64,000 nucleotides of DNA from Paenibacillus xylanilyticus. Lineage in GTDB: Bacteria; Bacillota; Bacilli; Paenibacillales; Paenibacillaceae. The position numbers were made by a program, and so were the translations under genes. Position 1 is the stretch's first letter. Every line of letters begins with the position of its first letter. The stretch lies in NCBI RefSeq assembly GCF_009664365.1, contig NZ_CP044310.1, forward strand, positions 204,501-268,500. The letters are read 5' to 3'. Below the pieces are notes generated by a model. The model was not told the origin of the DNA and did not search any database. It saw only the letters and a list, made by a program, of their open reading frames with translations. Shown one piece after another: positions 10,094 to 17,914 of this stretch.

Positions 10094-11224
10094 ATGTGGA
10101 AAAATGCCATTGAAGATGCACTCCAAGTCACGAGAAGCAACATTGACCGATTTGGGGAGCGATTTCCCCATGTAAGTAACGGGGATGAGCATTATGTGCT
10201 GAATGTTAATACAGAGTGGACGGCAGGTTTCTGGTCAGGCATCCTATGGCTATGCTCGGAATACACACAGGACCCGCTGTATCGTGAGGCAGCTGTTAAG
10301 ACCGTCGATAACTTTCGGATGCGCATGGAACGGAAGAGCATTTTTGACCATCATGACATAGGCTTTCTCTACTCGTTGTCCTCCAAGGCCCAATGGATCG
10401 TGGAACGTGATCCTGCTGCACGTGACCTTACGCTGGAAGCTGCAGATATGCTGATGAAGCGCTGGCGTGAAGAGTCAGGTCTGATCCAGGCTTGGGGACG
10501 CAAGGGAGATGTGAACAACGGAGGTCGTATTATTATCGATTGCCTGCTTAATCTTCCATTATTGCTATGGGCATATGAACAGACTAATAACGAAGAATAT
10601 CGGCGAGTCGCCAAACTCCATGCGGAGAAAAGCCGGCGTTTTCTGGTTCGTGGAGATGATTCCAGCTATCATACCTTTTATTTTGATCAGGCGACTGGTG
10701 AAGCCATTCGTGGAGGGACCCATCAGGGCTATAATGATGGCTCCACATGGACACGCGGCCAGGCATGGGGGATATATGGCTTTGCGTTATGCAGCCGATA
10801 TCTGCAAAGTACAGAGATGTTCGAGACAGCGAGGCGTCTCGCCCGTTACTTCATTGCCCATGTACCGGAGGATCATGTAGCCTATTGGGATTTTGATGCA
10901 CCACAGACATCCGAAACCAAGCGTGACAGCTCTGCATCTGCTATTGCAGCATGCGGGATTCTGGAGATCGCCGAGAGATTGGATCCAACCGATCCGGAAC
11001 GGCAGTTCTTCATGGACGCGGTGCAGAACTCAATGGTGTCCCTGGTACAAAATTACTCTACACACGGGTCCGAATCCGAAGAGGGCTTACTCAAGCATGG
11101 TTCCTACTCCGTAAGAGGTGGAGATTCACCGGATGACTATGTCATCTGGGGCGATTATTTCTATCTCGAAGCATTGATGCGTTTGGAGCGAGGCATTCCT
11201 GGATATTGGTATGACCGGAAGTAG
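10094..11224 (+). CDS. ugl: GH88 unsaturated glucuronyl hydrolase
   Basis: The 376-residue enzyme matches the length of GH88 unsaturated glucuronyl hydrolases (Bacillus sp. GL1 UGL, 377 residues). The two known catalytic aspartates fall at identical positions: Asp88 in HHDIGFLY and Asp149 in GRIIIDCLLN. The aromatic, His-rich GGTHQGYNDGSTWTRGQAWGIYG segment lines the substrate cleft in the family. The enzyme hydrates the 4,5-double bond left by polysaccharide lyases and releases the unsaturated uronic acid from imported oligosaccharides in the cytoplasm. AGGAGG precedes the start. It is last in the importer operon; no lyase gene lies in this window, so the parent polysaccharide is unknown. 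Confidence 0.92.
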   Translation: MWKNAIEDALQVTRSNIDRFGERFPHVSNGDEHYVLNVNTEWTAGFWSGILWLCSEYTQDPLYREAAVKTVDNFRMRMERKSIFDHHDIGFLYSLSSKAQWIVERDPAARDLTLEAADMLMKRWREESGLIQAWGRKGDVNNGGRIIIDCLLNLPLLLWAYEQTNNEEYRRVAKLHAEKSRRFLVRGDDSSYHTFYFDQATGEAIRGGTHQGYNDGSTWTRGQAWGIYGFALCSRYLQSTEMFETARRLARYFIAHVPEDHVAYWDFDAPQTSETKRDSSASAIAACGILEIAERLDPTDPERQFFMDAVQNSMVSLVQNYSTHGSESEEGLLKHGSYSVRGGDSPDDYVIWGDYFYLEALMRLERGIPGYWYDRK

Positions 11225-11278
11225 AACGGTAGGCAAAATGATGAAGCATATATGATCAAGCAGGGTACATGAAACATA

Positions 11279-11322
11279 AAAGCAGCGACTCTTCCCCTCA
11301 AGGAAAAGTCGCTGCTTTGTTT
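11279..11322. terminator. Bidirectional intrinsic terminator
   Basis: AAAGCAGCGACT pairs perfectly with AGTCGCTGCTTT, with a T-rich stretch on one side and A-rich on the other. It lies between the convergent GH88 and pdxA2-type genes and can serve both. Confidence 0.88.
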
Positions 11323-11363
11323 TGCTTCTATAGTTGAATAGGTTTGAATGCGCCCTATTACAT

Positions 11364-12359
11364 TTACATTTTTGGAGCAAGCTCAATGGCGGAGCGAATG
11401 GCTGCGAGCATGCTTTTATCATCGGCGATGTTTTTACCAGCGATATCGAAGGCCGTACCGTGGTCAACGGAAGTGCGGATGATGCCGCCTTTTAAGCCAA
11501 CAGTGATGTTCACGCCTTCTTCGATGCCCATAACTTTGATCGGAGCATGTCCCTGATCGTGGTAGCAAGCAACTACGATATCGAAGTCACCGCGGCCTGC
11601 ACGGAAGAACAATGTATCCGCAGGAAGAGGACCAACCACATTAATGCCTTCCTGCTGCGCACGCTCAATACCTGGCTGAAGTTTTTCTTCTTCTTCACCA
11701 TTACCGAACAAGCCGTTCTCACCTGCGTGCGGGTTAATACCGCATACCGCTACACGCGGATTCTCGAAGCCTGCTTTTTTGAGTGTATCGTGAGCAAGTT
11801 TAACCACCGTGTAGGTTCTTTCGGGATTGATGCTGGCAATCGCATCGATCAAGCCCATGTGTGTTGTCAGGTGAATAACCCGCAGGTTAGGCGTCGTCAG
11901 CATCATGGAGAAATCCTGTGTATCAGTTAGATCGGCCAGAATTTCGGTATGTCCCGGATACAGGTGACCACCTTGGTGCAAGGCCTCCTTGTTCAGAGGA
12001 GCAGTGCAGATCGAGTTGATTTGCTGTTTTTTGGCCAGTTCAATGGACTTGGCCAGGAATTGAAAGGCTGCATCGCCCGCTATAGGAGACACCTTTCCAT
12101 ATTCGAGATCGGCAGGAATGAGATCCAGATCAATGACATCCACCGTGCCGAATTCATATTTGGCTTCCGAAGGCTCCTGAATGGCATTGACGTTCAAGCT
12201 AGATCCAATAACGGGCAGAACACGTTCCAATATTTTTGCATCACCAATAACGAGTGGATTGCAGTTGTCGTAGACCTCCTGATGGCCTAGTGCCTTCATA
12301 ATAATCTCGGGTCCGATACCTGCGGCATCGCCCATTGTAATTCCAACTGTGGGTTTCAT
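11364..12359 (-). CDS. pdxA2: PdxA2-type 4-phospho-D-threonate dehydrogenase
   Basis: A 331-residue PdxA-family NAD-dependent dehydrogenase that begins KPTVGITMGDAAGIGPEII. The three metal-binding histidines of the family are visible in TTHMGLIDA, GINPHAGENG and ACYHDQGHAP. Its gene overlaps the DUF1537 kinase gene by four bases (ATGA), an arrangement known for the D-threonate/D-erythronate pathway, where PdxA2 oxidises and decarboxylates the 4-phosphate to dihydroxyacetone phosphate and CO2. That context favours catabolic PdxA2 over the vitamin B6 enzyme PdxA. AAAAGGAGGG within the end of the kinase gene supports the start. Confidence 0.88.
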   Translation of the reverse strand: MKPTVGITMGDAAGIGPEIIMKALGHQEVYDNCNPLVIGDAKILERVLPVIGSSLNVNAIQEPSEAKYEFGTVDVIDLDLIPADLEYGKVSPIAGDAAFQFLAKSIELAKKQQINSICTAPLNKEALHQGGHLYPGHTEILADLTDTQDFSMMLTTPNLRVIHLTTHMGLIDAIASINPERTYTVVKLAHDTLKKAGFENPRVAVCGINPHAGENGLFGNGEEEEKLQPGIERAQQEGINVVGPLPADTLFFRAGRGDFDIVVACYHDQGHAPIKVMGIEEGVNITVGLKGGIIRTSVDHGTAFDIAGKNIADDKSMLAAIRSAIELAPKM

Positions 12360-13651
12360 ACTGGAATCCCTCCTTTTAATTTTTCAATCGCATGGATGAA
12401 GACTTCTGGTGTGCCGAAGCCTCCTGCTTTGGTAATGACATGTAAATCTTCGATTCCGATAAACTTGGAGATTGGAACACCAATCTCAAGCTCGTCCAGC
12501 AGCTCGAAGCCGCTAATATTCCACTTCATACAAATTTGCTTGGCGGTGTCTCCACCGGTCATGGATACACCTTTGAAATTACCTTCTTCAAGCAATCTGG
12601 CACAAATCTCGCCCATCGCCCGCACGATTTCGTTGCTGACCTCGGTATGATTCAGACTGCGAGCTTCACCCGTGGCACGTGCCAGTTCAATATCAACCTG
12701 CTCTGCCGTGGAGTACAAGACAACGTCTTGGCCTGCAAGAGACTTGGCTTTTACTTCTTTATACACACGCTCCATTTCCTCTGTCCGATCTGCTGCGGCG
12801 GATACGGCTTTGAAGGAGTGGAATGCAACGGAGGAAACGCTGGTCTGTCCCAGCAGTTTCTTCAACTGAGCACGTGAGTTTTTATTTACACTGCCTACGA
12901 CAGTTAGAATAGGTCCAGAATTTCCCGGTATTGTCAGTTCTGTTGATTTACCCTCCAGACTGAAATGTCCGGGAAGATAGTTGGCAATTCCTGCAGAGCC
13001 TGCCCAGGCAAAGGTATATTCAAGCGCGCTGGTCATTTGCAGGATTTGCTCCAGATGCATTTCCTCTGTCGAATCTACAAGTACATATGGAATGCCATTT
13101 TCTTTGAACTGGGTTAACCTCTTCTGGATATGCTCCTTACCAGCTTCCAGATCCGATACGCTGATCTCACCTACTTCATACTTCGTCTGAAGCTTCAGCA
13201 GTTCCGGAAGATACGAGACCGTCACAGGTGTTTTGGGATCGTTCGCGATCTCGGTGTCAGCCAGTGGGATTCCGTTCAGGTAATGTACCCCGCCCAGGAT
13301 CGTACGATTATTCTTCGGATACCCTGGTGCAATCATCATGAAATCCGGTTGAATCACGTCGTACAGTGCATCAATCTCAGTTCCAATGTTACCACGCATG
13401 GTGGAATCCATTTTTTTGAAAATGGTATCGAATCCATTTCTCGTCAGAAACTCGGCTGCATTACGAACGCGCTGATAAGCTTCATCCGAGGCAATGGAAC
13501 GGCTGTCCGTGTCGAAAACAACAGCATCGTAATGACGAATATTATTCTCGTCCATGTTAAATAATACACTGGTTTTCAAGCCATGACGGGCAAGCTGAAC
13601 CCCGCTGTCATTGGCACCAGTCAGATCATCTGCAATAATGGCTAATTTCAT
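12356..13651 (-). CDS. dtnK: Four-carbon acid sugar kinase (DUF1537), DtnK-like
   Basis: A 431-residue kinase of the OtnK/DtnK/DenK family (former DUF1537). The N-terminal signature IIADDLTGANDSGVQLARHG binds the acid sugar; the C-terminal MTGGDTAKQI region belongs to the nucleotide-binding domain. Members phosphorylate D-threonate, D-erythronate or related four-carbon acids at C4. Coupling with a PdxA2-type gene points to D-threonate or D-erythronate, feeding dihydroxyacetone phosphate into glycolysis. AAGGAGG lies 12 bases before the start. The assignment to threonate rather than erythronate is inference from family pairing. Confidence 0.87.
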   Translation of the reverse strand: MKLAIIADDLTGANDSGVQLARHGLKTSVLFNMDENNIRHYDAVVFDTDSRSIASDEAYQRVRNAAEFLTRNGFDTIFKKMDSTMRGNIGTEIDALYDVIQPDFMMIAPGYPKNNRTILGGVHYLNGIPLADTEIANDPKTPVTVSYLPELLKLQTKYEVGEISVSDLEAGKEHIQKRLTQFKENGIPYVLVDSTEEMHLEQILQMTSALEYTFAWAGSAGIANYLPGHFSLEGKSTELTIPGNSGPILTVVGSVNKNSRAQLKKLLGQTSVSSVAFHSFKAVSAAADRTEEMERVYKEVKAKSLAGQDVVLYSTAEQVDIELARATGEARSLNHTEVSNEIVRAMGEICARLLEEGNFKGVSMTGGDTAKQICMKWNISGFELLDELEIGVPISKFIGIEDLHVITKAGGFGTPEVFIHAIEKLKGGIPV

Positions 13652-13711
13652 GCTGTTCTCGCCTCCTTGAGAAAAAGTGAATTCTTGTCCGCTCAGTATA
13701 AGTTTGTTGCT

Positions 13712-14698
13712 TTATGTGGTCGGTCTTTGATTGTACTTCTCGACGCCGCCTGATTTCTCCAGCCGTTTGGATAGGAAACCAATGAAGATCGGCAAAAGAA
13801 TAGCGGTGGTTACGACACTTGCCGCAATTTGTACGGTAGCAATTTCAGCAATAGGGGCAAAGGAAGCATTGGCCGCTACGATAGCAGCAGGTGTACCTAC
13901 AGCGTTACCCGCTGTGGAACCTTCCGAAGCTCCGACAATAGGATTCCAGCCGATGGCTTTGAAGAGCAGGTAGCCAACGCCGCCAGTGATCAATACTGTA
14001 ATTACACCCAGCATGATGCCGCTTAGTCCACCTTGAATGATAGACGAGAAGTTGATTCCCATACCGAGTGAAAAGGCGAAGAACGGAACGAGCTTGTCAC
14101 TGCCTTTATGCAGCCATTCAGCCAAGTTGCGATCCAGGTTACCAATAACTACACCGACGATCAGTGGAAGCAGTACGGCTACAAAAGCCATCGGGGAGAA
14201 CATGCCATTGGCGAAGCCCATCGCACCGAAAATAGAGAGTGCAACCATGGTAAGAAAAGGTCCGTCGCTGAGTGCGAGGAATGGATAAGCTGCCTTGTCA
14301 TCCTCTTTGCCGTATTGTCCGGCCAGGGCGATGTACAGTCCGCCGTTGGAATTCGTCATAGCAGCGATAATGGCAAGTGGTGCCAGACCAAGGAATAATC
14401 CATTGGAATCTGCGAAGAAAATGGCGATCAAACCTAATATTGCACCAACAGCCCACTTGAACACAAGCAGTGTAATACCTTTACCGACAGATGAACCGGC
14501 TGTCTTGAACGTAATCTGTGTTCCGGCAATCAGGAGGAACAAAGCGATCAGCGTGCTTGAACTGTTAACGAACAGGGCTTCGGTAAATCCGCCAATCCGC
14601 AAGGCATTGGGGAAGAATGTGTTAATCGTTGCACCAAGTAACAGCGGGACAACCATCATACCGCCAGGAATACGATCTAATGTCGCTTTAATGTTCAT
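13712..14698 (-). CDS. KdgT-family permease, probable four-carbon acid transporter
   Basis: A 328-residue hydrophobic protein of about ten transmembrane segments, matching the 2-keto-3-deoxygluconate permease (KdgT) family in length and in the opening IPGGMMVVPLLLGATINTFFP. Conserved Gly/Asn-rich stretches such as AAMTNSNGGLYIALAGQYG and GASEGSTAGNAVGTPAAIVA probably line the substrate path. KdgT imports 2-keto-3-deoxygluconate by proton symport, but no kdgK or kdgA gene is here. The neighbours are a DUF1537 kinase and PdxA2, so the cargo is more likely D-threonate or D-erythronate. AAGGAG precedes the start. It heads the three-gene operon. Confidence 0.85.
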   Translation of the reverse strand: MNIKATLDRIPGGMMVVPLLLGATINTFFPNALRIGGFTEALFVNSSSTLIALFLLIAGTQITFKTAGSSVGKGITLLVFKWAVGAILGLIAIFFADSNGLFLGLAPLAIIAAMTNSNGGLYIALAGQYGKEDDKAAYPFLALSDGPFLTMVALSIFGAMGFANGMFSPMAFVAVLLPLIVGVVIGNLDRNLAEWLHKGSDKLVPFFAFSLGMGINFSSIIQGGLSGIMLGVITVLITGGVGYLLFKAIGWNPIVGASEGSTAGNAVGTPAAIVAANASFAPIAEIATVQIAASVVTTAILLPIFIGFLSKRLEKSGGVEKYNQRPTT

Positions 14699-14713
14699 AG
14701 TAGTAGCTCCTTA

Positions 14714-14817
14714 TTTAAGTAATCGTTTTTATGAAGCGCTTGCAGGGACTATCTTAACGCAGATTGTTTATTTTAGCAACAATAATTTGCTGTAAATTTT
14801 AAGTAATCACTTAAGTG
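14714..14817. promoter_or_regulatory. Operator-like repeats upstream of kdgT-dtnK-pdxA2
   Basis: TTTAAGTAATC occurs at 14714-14724 and again at 14798-14808, exactly 84 bases apart (about eight helical turns). The second copy extends into the inverted repeat TTAAGT-AATC-ACTTAA (14799-14814) and the palindrome CACTTAAGTG (14808-14817). These are plausible binding sites for the adjacent PrpR-like regulator. Confidence 0.45.
14731..14744. promoter_or_regulatory. Possible cre (CcpA) site, weak
   Basis: ATGAAGCGCTTGCA keeps the AAGCGCTT core of catabolite-responsive elements and matches 11 of 14 positions of TGWAARCGYTWNCW. Its place in the promoter region of the acid sugar operon fits carbon catabolite control. 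The three mismatches are all at the left end. Confidence 0.35.
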
Positions 14818-14843
14818 TTTAATAATGCAACACATCGAGTCAT

Positions 14844-14884
14844 AAAAAAAGCACAAACTTAAAGATCATTCTTTAAGTTTGCGC
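14844..14884 (-). terminator. Intrinsic terminator overlapping the prpR-like stop codon
   Basis: On the minus strand GGCGCAAACTTAAAGA pairs with TCTTTAAGTTTGTGC and is followed by seven T residues. The stop codon of the regulator lies in the loop, so the last codons and the terminator share sequence. It isolates the regulator transcript from kdgT. Confidence 0.85.
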
Positions 14885-16548
14885 CAAAGTGTGGCTCGAT
14901 TAATCCCCAGGCGATCTGCAGCCTTGGATTGGTTATTGTTTTCTTCCTGCAGAACGTGCTGAATAATTTCCTTCTCGATCTCTTTCAGCGTACCATTCAA
15001 CCGCATCGTGTTCGTTGCAGAATGCTGATTCAGCAGGCGGGACAACGTATCTGTCGAGATCACATAATCCTGCTCATTTAGGGCAGCCTGTTTGATAAGA
15101 TGCTTCAGCTGGCTGACTGTCATCTGTGGAACCTGCTCCCGGATTAACTGCAGTGCATCCTCCTTGATCTTCACCGCAGCGGTTCCATACTTATGATAAT
15201 AGTCGGTAAGGAACTGCTGGATCAGTGGAGCCAGATCCTCCAGCCTGTCCGCAAGACTTGGCATGATCATGGTACTCAGCTCGATATCAAGCGTCCAATA
15301 CGGATTCAAGGGCTCTTCTCCCAGAATGAATACACCAATCTGCCTGTTCAGACAGGTCTGAATGAATGAGGTCACCTCTTCATCATGGAGCCGCTGTTCG
15401 ATATGATTCAGCTCCACGTTGCGGACTTTGGAGAGCGGTATTTTATGCAAATGGCCGGCAGGTACCTGCGACAGGTCTATTTGCAGCAGCAGTCCACCGC
15501 CTGAGTACATCTGATGCATGTGTTTTACGAGAAATGATTTACCTGAATCTGCATGTCCGAGCAGATAGATGGGTTCGTGATTTTCATATACAGCCTGAAT
15601 GTTCTTCAACATCACCTGCATGGCTGGTGATTCGGCAACAATGGGCCCGATGGTTATATCCGTGTAGGTGGTTATGCCGAATTGTGCAAACTGGTAAGGC
15701 TGTCCTTTTTCAAGCGTGTAGACTTTATAACCCTTATTATTCAGCGTTGTTTCATGGGCTGTTACTGTCAGCTGATAATCGTCAACCATGAACATATGTT
15801 GAACCTGAGATTGCTCAAACTCCAGATTGGTATTTATCAAATGAATAAAATTTTCCGTCAATGGGTTCTTCTCAAAATCGGTCAGGTTTTCGAATACGAT
15901 ATCATTCCGTTCATCCAAGATCAGCAGATTGGGGTGCTCTTGTGTGACCAGGTTGTTCAAAATAACAGAAATGGCTTGGTTCTTGCTCAGATAGCGAAAT
16001 ACCAGCTGGGCATCTTCAAGCGCGCGTAGAATGGCTTCCTTGCCAGACTGAATCAGTAAGCCTTCGAGCCCATAGGTTCTGGCGGTATCTACGGTGATCA
16101 CATCTCCGACAATCTGACGATATCCGGATGCTTTCAGCTCCAGCAGCAGCCTGGCGACATCTTCGGAACTGCGAATCGTATATACCTTGAGGGGCAGGTC
16201 CATCAGATCAATAATGGATTGTGCACCTGAGGTGATATTCGAAAAGCCAACGATGGCCGTTTTGCCGTTAAACTGGCTGGCGAGAGTCAAGGAACGAATC
16301 ATGTCATATCCCGAGAGCTGTACATCAATCACGGGAATCGTGACGGCTTCCTTAATCAGCTGTGCAGTACCCCCACGGCTAATGATAATTTCAGCCCCGT
16401 TTCGTTCGGCTTGTGAAGCCAGTTCGGCCCCCTTCGCCAAGTCGCCTACATCGCATTGAATCGATAATTGAGGAAACTGGGGAATGCATTCTTGTATAAT
16501 GGTAGTCATGGATTCGTAAGGAGCAATGATATGAACTCGTGTACGCAT
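14866..16548 (-). CDS. PrpR-like transcriptional regulator with degenerate AAA+ domain
   Basis: The 560-residue protein has an N-terminal PrpR-type sensor domain (about residues 1-185; RVHIIAPYESMTTIIQE, SRGGTAQLIKEAVTIPVIDVQLSGYDMIRS), a PAS-like middle (about 195-310), a residual AAA+ domain, and a C-terminal Fis-type helix-turn-helix (SKAADRLGINRATLWRKLKE). A Walker A-like GHADSGKS remains, but I find no GAFTGA loop and no Walker B, so it should not activate sigma-54 in the classical way. It lies directly upstream of the kdgT-dtnK-pdxA2 operon and probably responds to the acid sugar or its phosphate. The ATG at 16548 (MRTRVHII) has AGGAA upstream; a start 24 codons earlier lacks a convincing site. 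Confidence 0.82.
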   Translation of the reverse strand: MRTRVHIIAPYESMTTIIQECIPQFPQLSIQCDVGDLAKGAELASQAERNGAEIIISRGGTAQLIKEAVTIPVIDVQLSGYDMIRSLTLASQFNGKTAIVGFSNITSGAQSIIDLMDLPLKVYTIRSSEDVARLLLELKASGYRQIVGDVITVDTARTYGLEGLLIQSGKEAILRALEDAQLVFRYLSKNQAISVILNNLVTQEHPNLLILDERNDIVFENLTDFEKNPLTENFIHLINTNLEFEQSQVQHMFMVDDYQLTVTAHETTLNNKGYKVYTLEKGQPYQFAQFGITTYTDITIGPIVAESPAMQVMLKNIQAVYENHEPIYLLGHADSGKSFLVKHMHQMYSGGGLLLQIDLSQVPAGHLHKIPLSKVRNVELNHIEQRLHDEEVTSFIQTCLNRQIGVFILGEEPLNPYWTLDIELSTMIMPSLADRLEDLAPLIQQFLTDYYHKYGTAAVKIKEDALQLIREQVPQMTVSQLKHLIKQAALNEQDYVISTDTLSRLLNQHSATNTMRLNGTLKEIEKEIIQHVLQEENNNQSKAADRLGINRATLWRKLKE

Positions 16549-16785
16549 AATGTTCCTGCCTTTTATAGAAATCTCATTTAATGGTTCCCTTATTATAGCC
16601 AACTTACGAGAGATTGGCATCTTTGCTCTAGAAGCTTTAGGTGCAGGATCGCAGAGGAGCGATAAGCCAGGCTGTTTGCTGCAGCTGTTACCTTGTGATC
16701 ATTATCACGGAAGTTCGGAATCCATTTTTTCAAAATGAATACATAAGCATCAACGATGGAAAAGGAAAGAAAGGAGCGTCATGCG

Positions 16786-16998
16786 ATGTCAGCATTTCGT
16801 GAAGCGGTAGAGCAGGATCATATCATTCAATGCGTGGTTAATGAGTTTACGTGCAGAGTGCTCTGGAGCGAAGGTCGTCCATGTCTGGAGTATCAGCACG
16901 AAGAGGATCTGAAGCATATTACGGCATATGTTGAGGCAAACTTTGGCGTAGAACTGCTGGATGTATTCTTTACCGCGGTGGAGAGTCTTCCCGCCTGA
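16786..16998 (+). CDS. Small protein of unknown function (70 aa)
   Basis: The protein starts MSAFREAVEQDHIIQCVVNEF. It is soluble, acidic (EYQHEEDLKHI) and mixed alpha/beta, with two cysteines near the N-terminus and no motif I recognise. AAAGGAG lies ten bases before the ATG at 16786, which is why this start is preferred over an in-frame ATG 30 bases earlier. A terminator follows at 17045, so it appears monocistronic. No function is proposed. Confidence 0.65.
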   Translation: MSAFREAVEQDHIIQCVVNEFTCRVLWSEGRPCLEYQHEEDLKHITAYVEANFGVELLDVFFTAVESLPA

Positions 16999-17044
16999 TC
17001 TGGATAGCCATACCCGTTAAAAATGGATAGTGTAGCATAAGATA

Positions 17045-17070
17045 ACCATCAGCAGGAGCTGGTGGTTTTT
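17045..17070 (+). terminator. Intrinsic terminator
   Basis: ACCATCAGC pairs with GCTGGTGGT (one G-T pair) around a four-base loop and runs into TTTT. It separates the small gene from the pspA promoter. Confidence 0.8.
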
Positions 17071-17101
17071 CATTTGGGAAATGTCGTCCAATCCAGGGAA
17101 A

Positions 17102-17128
17102 TGAAACCTCGTTCTTGGAATTCATGTA
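17102..17128 (+). promoter_or_regulatory. ECF-type (SigW-like) promoter of the pspA operon
   Basis: TGAAAC at 17102-17107, 17 bases, then TGTA at 17125-17128. The known SigW consensus is TGAAAC, 16-17 bases, CGTA. The -35 match is exact and the -10 differs at one base. The homologous pspA-ydjGHI operon of Bacillus subtilis is a SigW target, which supports the call. Confidence 0.55.
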
Positions 17129-17169
17129 TTATAGGGTATATGTAAACTTTTCGGAGGAGGAACGCAGGA

Positions 17170-17874
17170 ATGGGAATCTTATCGAGGTTTAGGGACGTGA
17201 TGAAGGCCAATGTGAACAGCTTGCTGGCTCGGGCGGAAGATCCGGAGAAGACTGTGAATGAATATATGCGGAGTCTGAGCAGTGATCTGGGACAGGTGAA
17301 GGCAGAGACCGCGGCTGTTCTGTCGGAGGAGAGCAGGGCGAAGCGAGCTTTGGACGAATGCAGTGCTGAGATGAAAAAATTGCAGCGGTATGCAGAGAAG
17401 TCGGCAGAGTCAGGCGATGAAGATAAGGCCCGGAGTTTTCTGGAAAAGAAAGTGAAGCAGACGGAGAAATGGAACGAATTACAGGCAGCATATGAACGTG
17501 CCTCCGCAAAAGCCAAAATGATGAAGCATATGAATGATAAATTGGTAGCAGATCTGGGACAATTGGAAGCCAGACATACCGAGCTGAAAGGCAGAATGGC
17601 AGAGGCGAAGGCCCAGCAGCAGGCCAATGAACGGAATGCTTCAGCAGGGAAAGCAAACGCGGCTTTTCAGGCGATGGAAGAGAAGGCCAATCAGGCCTTA
17701 AATGAAGCAGAAGCACTTGCCGAGCTCCGGGCAGGGAAGCAGGAAGATGATCTGGATGAACTTATTGCGCAGCTGGAGAGAGAAATGAACGCGGAAGCGG
17801 GTAATAGTGACAATAAGGCTCCGAGTGCGGAGGAAGAACTCGCAGCAATTCAGGAGAAGCTAAAGAATAATTAG
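17170..17874 (+). CDS. pspA: PspA/IM30-family membrane stress protein
   Basis: A 234-residue protein starting MGILSRFRDVMKANVNSLLARAEDPEKTVNEYMR, the classic amphipathic N-terminus of PspA/Vipp1/YdjF. Most of the rest (about residues 25-190) is Ala/Glu/Lys-rich coiled coil expected to form ESCRT-III-like assemblies on the inner face of the membrane. The acidic C-terminus is variable. These proteins bind stressed or leaky membrane and maintain proton motive force. It is the first gene of a four-gene cluster identical in order to Bacillus subtilis pspA-ydjG-ydjH-ydjI. GGAGGAGG precedes the start. Confidence 0.92.
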   Translation: MGILSRFRDVMKANVNSLLARAEDPEKTVNEYMRSLSSDLGQVKAETAAVLSEESRAKRALDECSAEMKKLQRYAEKSAESGDEDKARSFLEKKVKQTEKWNELQAAYERASAKAKMMKHMNDKLVADLGQLEARHTELKGRMAEAKAQQQANERNASAGKANAAFQAMEEKANQALNEAEALAELRAGKQEDDLDELIAQLEREMNAEAGNSDNKAPSAEEELAAIQEKLKNN

Positions 17875-17914
17875 GATGGATACGATTATATTTCGTTAAT
17901 ATTGAGGTGAGCAG

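Noticed and set aside
14731..14760. A sigma-54 (-24/-12) promoter upstream of kdgT
   Set aside because: A TGC element is present, but there is no GG ten bases upstream of it, and the neighbouring regulator lacks GAFTGA.
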